Shown here piece by piece: positions 17,273-17,356 of a DNA stretch of 17,356 bases. The DNA is taken from the NCBI GenBank assembly GCA_015478945.1, contig JABUQX010060107.1, positions 20,001-37,356 on the forward strand. Direction: 5' to 3'. The notes beneath the pieces are model-generated. The model was not told the DNA's origin and made no database searches. It saw only the letters and a program-made list of their open reading frames with translations. The position numbers and the translations under genes are program-made. Origin of the DNA: Trachelipus rathkii (Eukaryota; Arthropoda; Malacostraca; Isopoda; Trachelipodidae). The first letter of the stretch is position 1. Each line of letters starts with the position of its first letter.

Positions 17273-17356
17273 GAGTAATTTTTATTAAAAACAATGAATA
17301 GGCACCAATTGCGACCCATTCGTTCACCTCCTTCTTCTCTCCTCGTCTACAAGCGA

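Noticed and set aside
1..17356. tRNA, rRNA or other structured RNA genes
   Set aside because: None recognised by eye on either strand; a covariance-model search could still find one.

Overview
The window reads as a piece of an animal genome, most likely an arthropod and probably a decapod crustacean. The clues are long (TA)n and (CT)n microsatellites, a degenerate TTAGG-type repeat (arthropod telomere motif) and decayed non-LTR retrotransposons. The host assignment is an inference from repeat content only; no host gene was recognised.

Positions 1-6429 hold the structural gene block of an endogenous Maverick/Polinton (adintovirus-like) element, all on the + strand: the C-terminal part of the packaging ATPase (cut by the window edge), a broken small basic/hydrophobic protein, a broken conserved protein of unknown function, a broken retrovirus-type integrase with a C-terminal chromodomain, an intact penton-like minor capsid protein, an intact basic pX/pVI-like core protein, a major capsid protein broken by at least three frame changes, and an intact adenain-like cysteine protease. 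Spacing is viral rather than host-like, with overlaps or 2-nt gaps at several junctions. No protein-primed DNA polymerase B is visible; it would lie left of the window or be lost. In the parent element the ATPase would load DNA into a shell of major and minor capsid proteins, the protease would mature core proteins, and the integrase would insert the genome. The integrase, major capsid protein and two smaller genes are broken here, so this copy looks inactive unless the frame changes are assembly errors.

Positions 6650-8690 are an unusual stack of unrelated repeats: two blocks of a 21-bp repeat with an inverted complement and a perfect hairpin, a CpG-rich 190-bp island, a second array that again adds up to 21 bp per two units, a 31-bp duplication, a degenerate ~170-bp repeat whose copies carry different but always self-complementary palindromes, two adjacent perfect hairpins, and an ~18-bp A-rich array. 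It starts right behind the protease and may be the end region of the element, but only one side is visible.

Positions 8690-17356 contain no convincing gene: AT-rich low-complexity DNA, a possible hAT-type relic, an unexplained segment of normal composition (10867-11410), two decayed LINE reverse transcriptase relics in opposite orientation, a degenerate TTAGG-type array and polypyrimidine tracts.
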